NCBI GenBank assembly: GCA_027493675.1 | Contig: JAOSKI010000001.1 | Location: 1 to 64,000, forward strand | Reading direction: 5' to 3' | Length of the DNA stretch: 64,000 nt | From: Microthrixaceae bacterium | GTDB taxonomy: Bacteria > Actinomycetota > Acidimicrobiia > Acidimicrobiales > Microtrichaceae | Shown: one piece after another, positions 42,751 through 52,700 of the stretch | Position numbering within the stretch: the first letter of the stretch is position 1 | How the letters are laid out: each line of letters starts with the position of its first letter | The notes under the pieces: generated by a model | The model's database searches: none | Seen by the model: the letters and a program-made list of their open reading frames with translations, nothing else | What the model was told of the DNA's origin: nothing | Translations under genes and position numbers: made by a program

Positions 42751-43732
42751 TCAGCCCCGGCGGTACCGTGTCCAGAGCTCTTCGGCTGCCGCGGTCGGGG
42801 TGGTCGATCCGTCGCGAACCGCCCCCACGAGATCGTCGACCGCGTCACATACCGCCGGGGCCGAGCGCAGGTCGCGGCGCAGGCGCTCGTCGAGCAGCGA
42901 CCACATCCAGCGGACCTGCTGGTCACGACGGCGCTCGGTCAGCTCACCGGTCTCCGACAGCCTGCGGCGGTGCATGCACACCTGCTCCCAGAAGTCGTCG
43001 AGGCCGGTGTTGTGCAATCCCGAACAGGTGATCACCGGTGGATGCCAGGTGGGCGTGGCGGGCGTCATCATGTGCAGCGCCAGCTTGTAGTCCGCCGCCG
43101 CCCGCCGAGCACGCGCGACGTTGTCACCGTCGGCCTTGTTGACCGCTATCAGCTCGGCCAGCTCCAGGACACCCTTCTTGATGCCCTGCAGTTCGTCGCC
43201 CGCTCCGGGGAGCATCAGCACGCAGAAGATGTCGACCATGTCGGCGACCATCGTCTCGGACTGGCCCACGCCGACTGTCTCCACGAGCACCACGTCGAAG
43301 CCGGCCGCTTCGCACAGCACGATCGTCTCGCGGGTCGCCCCCGCCACACCCCCGAGGGCCCCACCCGAGGGTGACGGGCGCACGAAGGCCCGGGGATCGA
43401 CCGACAGTCGCTCCATGCGTGTCTTGTCCCCGAGGACCGAACCCCCGCTTCGAGAGCTGCTCGGATCCACCGCCAGGACCGCCACCCTGTGACCCTCGGA
43501 GGTGAGGTTCACACCGAGTTGGTCGATGAAGGTGGACTTGCCGACCCCGGAACTCCCGTGATGCCCACCCGGTGCGATCCGCCGGCCTCGCCGAGCACCC
43601 CGGTGAGCACCTGCTGGGCGAGGCGACGGTGGTCCTCGTTGCCCGACTCCACCAGGGTGATCGCCCGAGCGAGGACCGTCCGGTCCCCGCGAGCACCCCC
43701 GCCACGTACTCCTGCTCGGAGAGCACACTCAT
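42751..43732 (-). CDS. meaB: Methylmalonyl-CoA mutase-associated GTPase MeaB
   Basis: G-protein chaperone that protects and reloads adenosylcobalamin in methylmalonyl-CoA mutase. [20 protein letters not shown] opens the family core. Walker A is [18 protein letters not shown], then [32 protein letters not shown] (switch) and the AVNKADGD base-recognition site. About 325 residues, normal. Frame breaks near 43690 and 43560 (the P-loop itself is at a break). The ATG at 43732 gives [10 protein letters not shown]. The mutase genes lie about 18 kb away at the end of the window. Confidence 0.9.
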
Positions 43733-43798
43733 GTGCGCCCACGCTACAGAGCGCCGCAGGCCCCTCCGTACCTTCGGCGACTCTGCAATACTCCCCCG

Positions 43799-45038
43799 AT
43801 GCGACCCTTGACGAGAGCAGTGCTGGCAACGGGCTTCTGCACGTTGCTGGTCGTCCCTGCGTGCTCCCCCGACGATGCAGGGGATGCCTCCGGTAGCGAA
43901 ACGAACGACCCGACCTCGGAATCGACCGCCACGGAGCCCACAGTGTCGGGTGAGACCAGCGAGACCTACGCGGATCCCGTCAACTGGCTGTGTCGGCCCG
44001 ATGTCGACAACGACGCCTGTGACGTGGATCTGGACGCCACGCTCGTGCACCCCGACGGCAGCACCGAGCCAGAACCGTTCGTCGCCGCGACCGACGCGCC
44101 GGTGGACTGCTTCTACGTCTACCCCACGATCTCCACCGACGAAGGTGAGAACTCCGACCTCGTGCCGGGTGAGTCCGAAAAGGGCGTGGCCGCCGGTCAG
44201 GCGGCCCGCTTCGCAGAGGTGTGCAACGTCTACGCGCCGATGTACCGCCAGATACCCCTCGGCGCACTGATGGACCGCCTTTCCGGAGCGGCCGACGAGA
44301 CCACCACCACCGCCAACCCCGACACCGGGGGTAGCGGGAACGAAGGTGCCGACGGTCCGGTGGGTGGCGCCCCGGGGAGATCGCCTACGGCGACGTGCGC
44401 GAGGCGTTCATGCACTACCTGGCCGAGGACAACGACGGCCGGCCGTTCGTCCTGATCGGGCACAGCCAGGGGGCCGCACACCTGGCGAGACTGGTCGCCC
44501 AGGAGATCGACGGCGACGAGGCGCTGCGGTCGAGGATGTCCTCTGCGATGTTGATCGGTGCCGGCGTGGCCGCATCGGGCGACGGGGCCTACGAGAACGT
44601 CGCACCGTGTGTGGAACCCACCGACACCGGGTGCGTGATCTCCTATGCCACCTTCTACGAGGGCGAGCCTCCCCACCGGACAGCCTGTTCGGCCGTGTGC
44701 GCGGCGTCGATGACAGCCGGGCGATCTGCACCAACCCGGCCGATCCGGCAAGTGACGCCGCGGTCGCGTTGCAGTCCTACTTCAAGGCCGGCCACGCCGA
44801 AGGGGCACCTGCGGTCGACACACCCTATGTCCACTACGACGGGCTGCTCACCGGCCGGTGTGCCTCCGATGACAACTCCGACTGGTTGGAGATCGCGAGG
44901 AACCCCGCGGCGGACCCCGCGCTTCCACACGACCTGGGTGGACGCATCACGCCGCAATGGGGATCGCACCTGGCCGATGTCGACTTCGCGATCGGCGACC
45001 TGATCGACCTGGTCCGCGCCCAGAACGACCTGGGGTGA
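43799..45038 (+). CDS. DUF3089 family lipoprotein (alpha/beta-hydrolase-like)
   Basis: Predicted lipid-anchored protein: the signal peptide LTRAVLATGFCTLLVVPAC ends in a lipobox cysteine, followed by a Ser/Thr/Asp-rich spacer. The DUF3089 body has ADPVNWLCRPDVDNDACDVD, VDCFYVYPTISTDEGENSDL, VCNVYAPMYRQI and the nucleophile elbow FVLIGHSQGAAHLARLV. A hydrolase/esterase activity is likely, substrate unknown. Frameshifts near 44375 and 44690. It stands between divergent meaB and the SCO1 operon. Confidence 0.78.
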
Positions 45039-45137
45039 CCGGGCCGCGCCCACCGACCGCTACCGGGGCGCAACACGGCTGTGGGATGCTCTGTGCATCC
45101 CGATCCCATTCCCCGTGCCCAGGAAGCACCGACTCCC

Positions 45138-45851
45138 GTGACCCTCTCGATCGACCCGGACCCAGCCACGCCGTCGTCGGAGGGCCCCGCCACCGCGAAC
45201 CCCGCTGAACCACATGCGCACAGGGTGCGCAACACGGCGATAGGAATCTGCGTGCTGGCCACCCTGCTGGGTGTGCTCGCGGTGCTCGCATCCCGGGCGG
45301 ACACCTCCGTTGCATCGTGGCACGGACAGGTCCTGCCCTCGCCGCAACGCATTCCCGACATCCGACTGACCGACACCGACGGCGAGCCTTTCAGCCTGAT
45401 CGATGACACCCCGGGCGACCTCACCCTGTTGATGTTCGGCTACACGAACTGCCCCGACATCTGTCCCATCAGCCTCGGAACCCTCGCTGCGGCACTCGAC
45501 GAGCTCGGTCCCGACGTGGCGAACCGGGTGGACATGGTCTTCGTGACCGCCGATCCGGATCGCGACGACCTCGGCCCGCTTCGCACCTATCTCGACGGCT
45601 ACGACCCGGAGTTCATCGGCCTGCGTGGTACCGCCACCGAGATCGCCGAGGCACAGGACCTCGCCAAGGTGCCGCGGGCGGTGATCGAGACCCCCGACGA
45701 CGACGGTGGGTACATCGTGGGCCACGCCACCCAGATCATCGCCTACCAGGACGACGGCACGGCTCGCATCGCCTACCCCTTCGGCACCCGCTCACAGGAT
45801 TGGATCAACGACATCCCGAGGCTCCTGGCGGGGGAGATCCCCGACGAATGA
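45138..45851 (+). CDS. SCO1/SenC-family copper chaperone / thioredoxin-like protein
   Basis: Membrane-anchored protein that inserts copper into the CuA site of cytochrome oxidase or keeps it reduced. One helix (NTAIGICVLATLLGVLAVLA), then a thioredoxin fold with the metal cysteines in YTNCPDICPISLG and the third ligand histidine in YIVGHATQI. Intact. I chose the GTG at 45138, preceded by AGGAAG, over an upstream in-frame start. It leads a three-gene operon with a PCu(A)C-like protein and CtaG, the stop overlapping the next start. Confidence 0.88.
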   Translation: MTLSIDPDPATPSSEGPATANPAEPHAHRVRNTAIGICVLATLLGVLAVLASRADTSVASWHGQVLPSPQRIPDIRLTDTDGEPFSLIDDTPGDLTLLMFGYTNCPDICPISLGTLAAALDELGPDVANRVDMVFVTADPDRDDLGPLRTYLDGYDPEFIGLRGTATEIAEAQDLAKVPRAVIETPDDDGGYIVGHATQIIAYQDDGTARIAYPFGTRSQDWINDIPRLLAGEIPDE

Positions 45852-46329
45852 GCCTGTCCGAGGTGTACCTCCGGGGGTGGTCGGCACCGGCGGTGTCGTC
45901 GGTCGTGGGAGCCCTGTTGCTGATCGGATGCGGCAGCGGGACTGCCCACGGGGGATCGCCGTGGTCGACCCTGCCGCAGGGGCGGCACCCGGTGAGTCAG
46001 CGGCGGTGTACCTCACGATCGAGAACAGTGGACCCGACGACGCCCTTGTGGGAGCGGGCTGTGACTGCTCGGAGAGGGTCTCGCTGCATGTGACCGAGGA
46101 ACGCGACGACCTCCACGTGATGGTGGAGACCGACCGTATCGACATAGCATCCGGGGAGACCACCGTGCTCGGCCCGGGAGGGTCGCACCTCATGCTCGAA
46201 GGACTCGATGCCCCGCTGGAGGCCGGTGCCGGCATCGAGGTGACTCTCGAGTTCGAGCACGGCGGCGAGCGGACCGTCGAGGTGCCCGTCGTTCCGCTCG
46301 ACGAGCTCGCTGAACGGGTGGACCGATGA
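45848..46329 (+). CDS. PCu(A)C-like periplasmic copper chaperone (frameshifted)
   Basis: Secreted or lipid-anchored copper carrier. The N-terminus VSSVVGALLLIGCGSG is a signal peptide with lipobox-like cysteine. After a shift near 45960: ESAAVYLTIENSGPDDALVG, CSERVSLHVTEERDDLHVMV and LGPGGSHLMLEGLDAPLEAG. The H-x-M / H-L-M pattern is the copper site of this family. Start ATG overlaps the SCO1 stop. Works with SCO1 in CuA assembly in known systems; here by context. Confidence 0.82.
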
Positions 46330-46357
46330 ACTCTGGGATCTACAGGCGGTACGGCTG

Positions 46358-47238
46358 ATGCGTTGGTGGTGTTCGGCTGTCGAACAGGAGTGGGACTGGA
46401 CACCCCGCCCCTACCTGGGTGTGTGGCTCCTGATGGCTGCGATCGTGGGCGCCTACGCGCTGATGTGGCGCCATCACCGTCGGGAGCATCCACGGCTCGA
46501 TCACGACAAGCGGTACATGCGCCGATTCGGCGGCGGCGTCACGCTGCTTTGGATCGCTTCGGACTGGCCCGTGGGGACACTGGGAGGCGGGTACCTCGCG
46601 TCGGTCCACATGCTGCAGTACATGCTCTACGCGTTCGCTGCCGCTCCACTGCTGATGCTCGGGACCCCCGCTGGATGGCGGAGCTGGTGCTCGACCGGCT
46701 GCACCTGCGTGCGGCGTGGTTCGCGCTGTCCAGGCCGCTGGTGGCGGTACTGATCACCAACGTGTTGCTGATCGCAACCCACTCACCGTTCGGGGTCGAC
46801 TTCCTACGGGCGACCCAGCTCGGCTCCTTCACCATGGACATGATCTGGCTCTTTTCCGGCCTGGTGCTGTGGGCGCCGATCATCAACCCGGTCCCCGAGG
46901 CCGGCATGACTTCGGACCCGGGCCGCATCGTGTACCTGTTCCTCGCTGCAGCCATGGTGCCGATGATCCCCGGCGCCTTCATCACGTTCTCGCCGAACCC
47001 GATCTACTCGACCTACGAGCTGGCACCGAGGGTGGGTCCGATCCCCCTTCACGACCAGCAGCTCGCGGGCGCGATAATGAAGCTCGGAAGCATCCCGGTG
47101 GTGTGGACCGCTATGGGCGTGATCTGGTTCCGCTGGTACAACAAGGACAACCAACGCCCGGCACACCGCCGAGCTCCGGTGCGCCGCGAGGACATCGACC
47201 TGGATGCCGACACGACATCGGAGCACGCCGTCCGCTAG
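46358..47238 (+). CDS. caa3-type cytochrome c oxidase assembly factor CtaG-like
   Basis: Polytopic membrane protein of about 293 residues. Opening WTPRPYLGVWLLMAAIVGAY, then HMLQYMLYAFAAAPLLMLGT, LLIATHSPFGVDFL, AAMVPMIPGAFITFSPNPIY and DQQLAGAIMKLGSIPVVWTA match the CtaG (DUF1404/caa3_CtaG) family. It has a frameshift near 46670. Third gene of the copper operon, so a role in heme-copper oxidase assembly is very likely. The 29-base gap after the PCu(A)C stop can encode a ten-residue peptide (46326-46358), which I do not count as a gene. Confidence 0.83.
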
Positions 47239-47393
47239 GAGCGTGGGTCGGAACCGGTCGATGCGCTGGCTGTGGTGCCTGACGGTTGTGAAGTGGTCTT
47301 GATCTTCTCGTTCGCGAGGCTCAGGTGCGATCGTCGGGTGTTCAGTCGTGAGCGCGCAGGGGGCTCTCAGCCGTGTCATGAAACCGCAACTCG

Positions 47394-47905
47394 CTATGTG
47401 CCGCTCACGTTGGCGAGCTTGCGGAGGTTGTAGCAGAGCGCGCAGCATCCATTCGCCTCTCGCGCCCTCAAGGCCGAGCAAACGGAGATGCCCGGCTCGT
47501 TGTCGGACCTTCATCTGTGCGAACGCGGGTTCGACGATCACCTTGCGCCTGGCGTAGTGGGAGCGGCCGGCGGTGGTGGTCCGCAGGCGCCGCGCCATGC
47601 GCTCTCGCGCGGTTGGGTCCTTGGGGATCGGTCCCCTCGGGGCGTCAGACACCCGCTCGTTGTGCTTCAACCGCCCGGTAGCGATCAGCATGTCAACGGT
47701 GCCGTCGGCGGCCTTTGCCAGGTTGTCCTCGGAGCAGTAGCCGGCGTCGGCCAGCACAACATCGCCACAGCCGTCGATGCCGGCCCCGGCGAGGTTCGCC
47801 TCGCTTGTGTCGACCATGGGGAACAACTGGTCGACATCCGAGGCGCACTGTATGACCTCCGCGGCGAGGATGACCTGGGACCCTCCTGGACTCGGAATCT
47901 CACGC
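47394..47905 (-). pseudogene. C-terminal fragment of a DDE transposase
   Basis: Reads QVILAAEVIQCASDVDQLFP, then VLADAGYCSEDNLAKAADG and RRKVIVEPAFAQMKVRQRAG, ending ALCYNLRKLANVSG. This is the catalytic C-terminal half of an IS1182/IS5-type DDE transposase (YxRRK..VEP.FA..K). The N-terminal half is absent: the reading is cut where the inverted repeat of the next insertion sequence begins (47908), so that element probably landed in it. Confidence 0.75.
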
Positions 47906-47906
47906 C

Positions 47907-49537
47907 TAGGTGGCTGGTGTCGAACGGGGTGCGTTCGGCGCCTGGAACGGTGGGTTGAAGGTGATGTCGGCTTTCTGGGGTGTGCTGTAGATGAGGTCGG
48001 TGTGGCCGGTGGTTGGCCAAGGTTGGCGGCCAGCGCGGTTTGGGGCTGGTGAGGGCACCCTCTGGCCTGGTCGTTCATGCTGTGACGGCCCACCCGGTGG
48101 CGGTGGAGCACAGTCCGAGCGCGGCGAGCCGAGTGATGTTGGCGGCGGCGGCAAGGAGGTTGAAGTCGGCGTCGACCTTGGGTTGTCCTCGGACACGGGC
48201 GCGTCGCCCGCCGTGGGGGCGGCGCATGAGGTGGGCGAGCTTGCGTTCGACCTTGGGCCGGTTCGCTCGATAGTCGGCTTGCCAGTCGGGCTCGCCTTGA
48301 CGCTCACGGGCGCGGGCGAGGGCGGGTTCGAAAGTGCCGACGCGGCTGGGTCCGGCACCCGGAGTCGATGTGCTCGTAGTCGAGACGTTGTTGGAACTCG
48401 CCGGTCCCGTAGGCCGAGTCGCCGAAGACCTTGGCGTCATCGACACGGTCCTCGTCGTCGAGGAGATCGCCGATGAGGTCTTCGGTGACCGACGCATCGC
48501 CGGCGTTGCCGGGCGTCACCGTCGTGTCGGTGATGATCTCGCTGTCGGGATCGACAGCTATGTGGCCTTTGTAGCCATCGAAGCCCCAAGCGGCGGTCTT
48601 GTGCCCGTGGCGGGCGTCGGGATCAACGGTGGAGATCACCCCGATCCTTGGCGACCCGCCGGGCGATGCGGAACCGTGCGTCGTCGCCTTCTTCGAGATC
48701 CTGGCCCAACACCGTGGTCAACAACGCAGCGACCTCAGCGACCGCGTCGCTCAGGTCTCGGTCCTCGATCACCCCCAGGCAGGCGAAACCGTCATCGGCG
48801 AGCTCGGCGACCAGCTGCTCCCGGGCGGCGGGGTCGTCCCAGTCACAGCTCGGCTTACCACCCGAGGCGTAGTCATCATCGCGGCGCAACACCGCGCGCA
48901 GCTCACCCTCAAGCGCCGCGTCGGCCGCGGCGAGGAGTTGGCGGATCGCCGAGCGGATCATCGTCACGGTGTCCTGGGTGGCCACCGCGTCATACAGCGG
49001 TGTCGAGTCCAATACCCGCTTCGCCGACACGACCCCCACCTCACGAGCCGCTTCGAGAGTGACCTCGAAGATGCGCTTGGGTCGTTCCGAGCGCGCCAGA
49101 CGAGCGCGCATGTCCACCAGCACCGAGTGCGCGAACCCCGGGTAGTCGAAGTCCAGGCCACCGCACGCGTACTTCCAGCGGGCGTCGAACTCGAACGCCT
49201 GGACCGCCTCACGGTCCGACAACCCCAGCCAGCGCTGCAGGACCATCACCGTGGCCACGACCCGCGGTGGCACCGACCGGCGGCCCGTCGAGGTGAACAG
49301 ATCAGCGAAGGCTCGTCAGCGAACAACACATGGCACTCACGGTGCAACACCGACCAGACCGAGTCATCTCCCACTCGACCGCCGACGAAGCTCGTCGTGC
49401 CCTTCATCAGGTCAGCCTGCCGCGGCGCCAACCCCAACGCCACCGCCACACCCTCCACGAGAACCACATGCCTGTCATTCTCCCCGACCCGCGTGTCGAC
49501 CGCGAGCACCCACCCCGCGAAAGACACCAGCCACCTT
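47907..49537. mobile_element. IS1182-like insertion sequence, about 1.63 kb
   Basis: Bounded by 14-base inverted repeats AGGTGGCTGGTGTC (47908-47921) and its complement (49523-49536). Contains one transposase gene on the minus strand. No target duplication visible by eye. The stretch 49538-49719 to its right holds only the RHS2 promoter region and ribosome-binding site. Confidence 0.75.
48077..49407 (-). pseudogene. IS1182-type transposase with internal deletion
   Basis: N-terminal DUF772-like region (LQRWLGLSDREAVQAFEFDA, YPGFAHSVLVDMRARLARSE, LDSTPLYDAVATQDTV) and DDE domain (STVDPDARHGHKTAAWGFDG, KGHIAVDPDSEIITDTTV, AKVFGDSAYGTGEF). Compared with the second copy at 57 kb, about 170 bases are missing between LDYEHIDSG and FEPALARARER, removing the cysteine motif CTACPLRAEC. 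The C-terminus KVERKLAHLMRRPHGGRRAR is present. Frameshifts near 49270 and 48645. Likely inactive unless the gap is an assembly error. Confidence 0.75.
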
Positions 49538-49719
49538 GGGGCTGCAGGGCTCCAGCGCGGTGGGGCGATAGCCGTCGATGCCCCTCCTTGGTCCCGGCAG
49601 GGCGCGGCCAACGTGTTGTCAGTGTCTGACGCACCGGGCCGAGTTTTCCGTGCGTTGGGCTCAAGTCTTGGCAAAGGACTGGCCGATGGTTGTGAAGACA
49701 ACCGAGCTGGGGAGTATTG

Positions 49720-52700
49720 ATGAGCGGTCTGAAGCAAGCGTGCAGCACCGTGGTCATGTTGGCGATGCTGGCCACTTCACTGGTCATTGCCCCCAGCGTC
49801 GCAGCGGATCCGGTGACGTCGTATCGTGACATGGTGGTTGACGACGGTCCGGTCGGGTACTGGCGACTTGGTGAATCCTGTTCCCCCACGCCGTGCGCGA
49901 TGGTCGATGAGGTGGGATCGTTTCCGGGGTCTGTGTCTGTCGCCGCGTTGCTGGAGCAGCCTTCGTTGGTGAACCTCGCCGAAGGTGATACCGCCACTCG
50001 CTGGTTCGCTCCGATGGGCAACTCGGCTCCGTCATCGGTGCCCGTATCCGGTACCGGTCCCGGAACGTTGCGTCCGGATGAGTTCACGGTCGAGATGTGG
50101 GTGCAGGATCCTGTGGCTTCGACCTCCCATATCGCTTCGCTCGATGATGGATTCGGTGGTTGGCGGATCGATTTTCGACAGGATGCGGAAAATGAGATTG
50201 ACGCCTGCATCCAGGTGGCACCGTTCTTCGCTGGCAGACGCTGCGTGTACGGAGAACTGCCGGACGATGATCAACCTCACTATCTGGCTTTCTCTGTTGA
50301 GGCGGATCGGATCCGGTTGACCGTGGATGATCTCGACACAACCACTCTGGTCGCCGATCCGATCAGCTACGTGGGTTCCCCCGACCTCGGACTCGGTGGT
50401 GGTGGGGGGTACGACCACTCTCGATGAGGTTGCGTTCTACGACGAGCCGTTGCCGAGTGCGCAACGGCTGGAGCACTACAACGTCGGCAAAGGAGCGCCT
50501 CCACCCACAGTGGATCCACGTGAGAAGGCGGGATCTGGCCTGTTGTCCGGTCGGCTATGCGGACGACCCGGTCAACACATTCACCGGTTCCTTCACGGAC
50601 ACCGCAGTTGACTTGGAGTTTCCCGCAAACCTCGCCGGATTGGAGTGGAGCCGCTTCTACGATTCAGGTGGCGTGGCTGGAGCTGCGCAGTGGAGGTTCA
50701 GCTACAGCGATCATCTTGAGGTCGCAGGCGACGACATGGAGTTGTGGATCCCTGAGGGACGAATCGTCGTATTCGAAGGCGATGGTTCTGGCGGGTTCGA
50801 ACGGGCGAAGGAGTTCGATGGTCAGCTCACCACGGCTGGATCCGGGTGGGAGCTGACGTTACCGGCGGCCGCGTTGACCATTTCGACTCCGACGGAGTCC
50901 TCGTCTCGCGAACGTTTTGGGATGGCCAGTCGATCACTCTCAGCTACGACTCCAATGACCGGCTCGTGAGTGTGGTGTCTTCAGTCGGTGGCGCGTCTGT
51001 GGTCATCAACTGGACCGGCGCCTCGGGTACGGTACCGGCGTCGGTGACGGCTTTCGATGGCAGAGCGGTGACCTATGGCTTCGATTCGTTCGGGTACCTG
51101 GACACCGCAACGCAGCCTGGTCCAACAGTGTGGAACTACGTGAACGATGGGGCGGGGCGGATATTGGAGAAGCTTGATCCGGCTGGCATTGCGGTCGCGA
51201 CGAACACCTATGACGATGTTGGTCGAGTCGAGACGCAGGAGTCCTCCACTTCCGCTGAGACCCATTTCGATTACGAACCTGCGACTCGCTCGGTAGTTGT
51301 GACCAACCTCGCTACAAGTACATCTGTCACCTACGTGTACGACGAGAACGGCCGGATGGTCTCAATCGAAGATCCGCTCGGCGAGGTGGCATCGAGAAGC
51401 TACGACGAACACGACCTGCTCACCGGAGCTCAAACCCGCGGGGGCGGCTCGACTGCCATCAATCGCAATGGTTCCGGCCTCCCGGAATCGGTCACCTCGC
51501 CGGGTGAAACGGCGACGACTGTCACCTACCTACCCGATGGATCGAATCGCGTAGCTGCCGCGACCACGCCGAGCACGGGAACCACCACCTACACCTACAC
51601 CGGATCCGGAACGGATTCCATCGACGGTCACCGACGCTGACGGAAAGGTCACCCAACAGGTTGTGACTAACGGGTTGCTCGCTTCGGTGACTGATCCTGA
51701 TGGTGTGACGGTGTTGTACCGGTACAACTCGTTGCGGCAACTGATCGAGTCCGAAGACGCGTATGGCAACGTCACCGAGTTCGGGTACGACGCTGCGGGT
51801 CGCCTGGCCGCTGTCGTGTTGCCGTCGGGTGACCGGACCGAGTCGGTCTATGACGATGCAGGACGAGTTGAGAAGGTGTCTGCTGCTGACAGCGGTGAAA
51901 CGTCGACTACCTATGACGCGGCTGGTCGGGTGAAGACGGTCACTGATCCTGAGGGTGGTGTGACCGGTTATGACTACGACCCGGTGACAGGTCTGTTGGA
52001 TTCGATGACGGATCCGATGTTGCGGGTCACCAGCTATGACTACGACGACGTCGGTCAGCTCACCAGGACTACGTTCGCTGATGGCTCGTTTTCGGAGTCG
52101 GACTACGGGTTGTTGGGGCGGGTCGACGCGACCCGTGATGAACTCGGTCGGCAAACCGATTTCGGGTACGGCGCGGACGGCAACGTCACGTTGGTTCGCG
52201 ATCCCGAAGGCGGGGAGGTCACCACGGCCTATGACACCGCGGGGCGTGTCACCAAGGTGACCGATCCAGCTCTGCGCGAAACCACATACGCGTATGACCC
52301 GGTGACCGGTCAACTCGCGTCGGTCACTTCTCCCGATGGAGTGACCGCCTACACCTACGACTCGTTGGGTCGAGCTGAAACGGTGACTGACCCACGCGGT
52401 GCTACGACAACCACCGAATACACCGACGCCGGTCGGGTTGACACCGTCACGACCCCGGTCGGGGGTGACCGACTACGACTACGACAACGCGGGTCGCCTG
52501 CAGATCGTTGAAGCTCCCGGGGGGCTTGCAACGGTCACCGAGTACGACCAGAACAGTCGGGTCGCGAAGACCACGTCCCCGGGTGGTCTGGAAACGTCGT
52601 ACACCTATGACCCGGTTGCTCGGGTCGCGACGATCACCGATCCGGCAGGGGTGGTGACCACGACCAGCTACACCAAACGCGGTGAAACCGACACCGTTGG

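Noticed and set aside
46326..46358. Ten-codon peptide between the PCu(A)C-like gene and ctaG
   Set aside because: Too short to judge; it may simply couple translation through the TGATG overlap.
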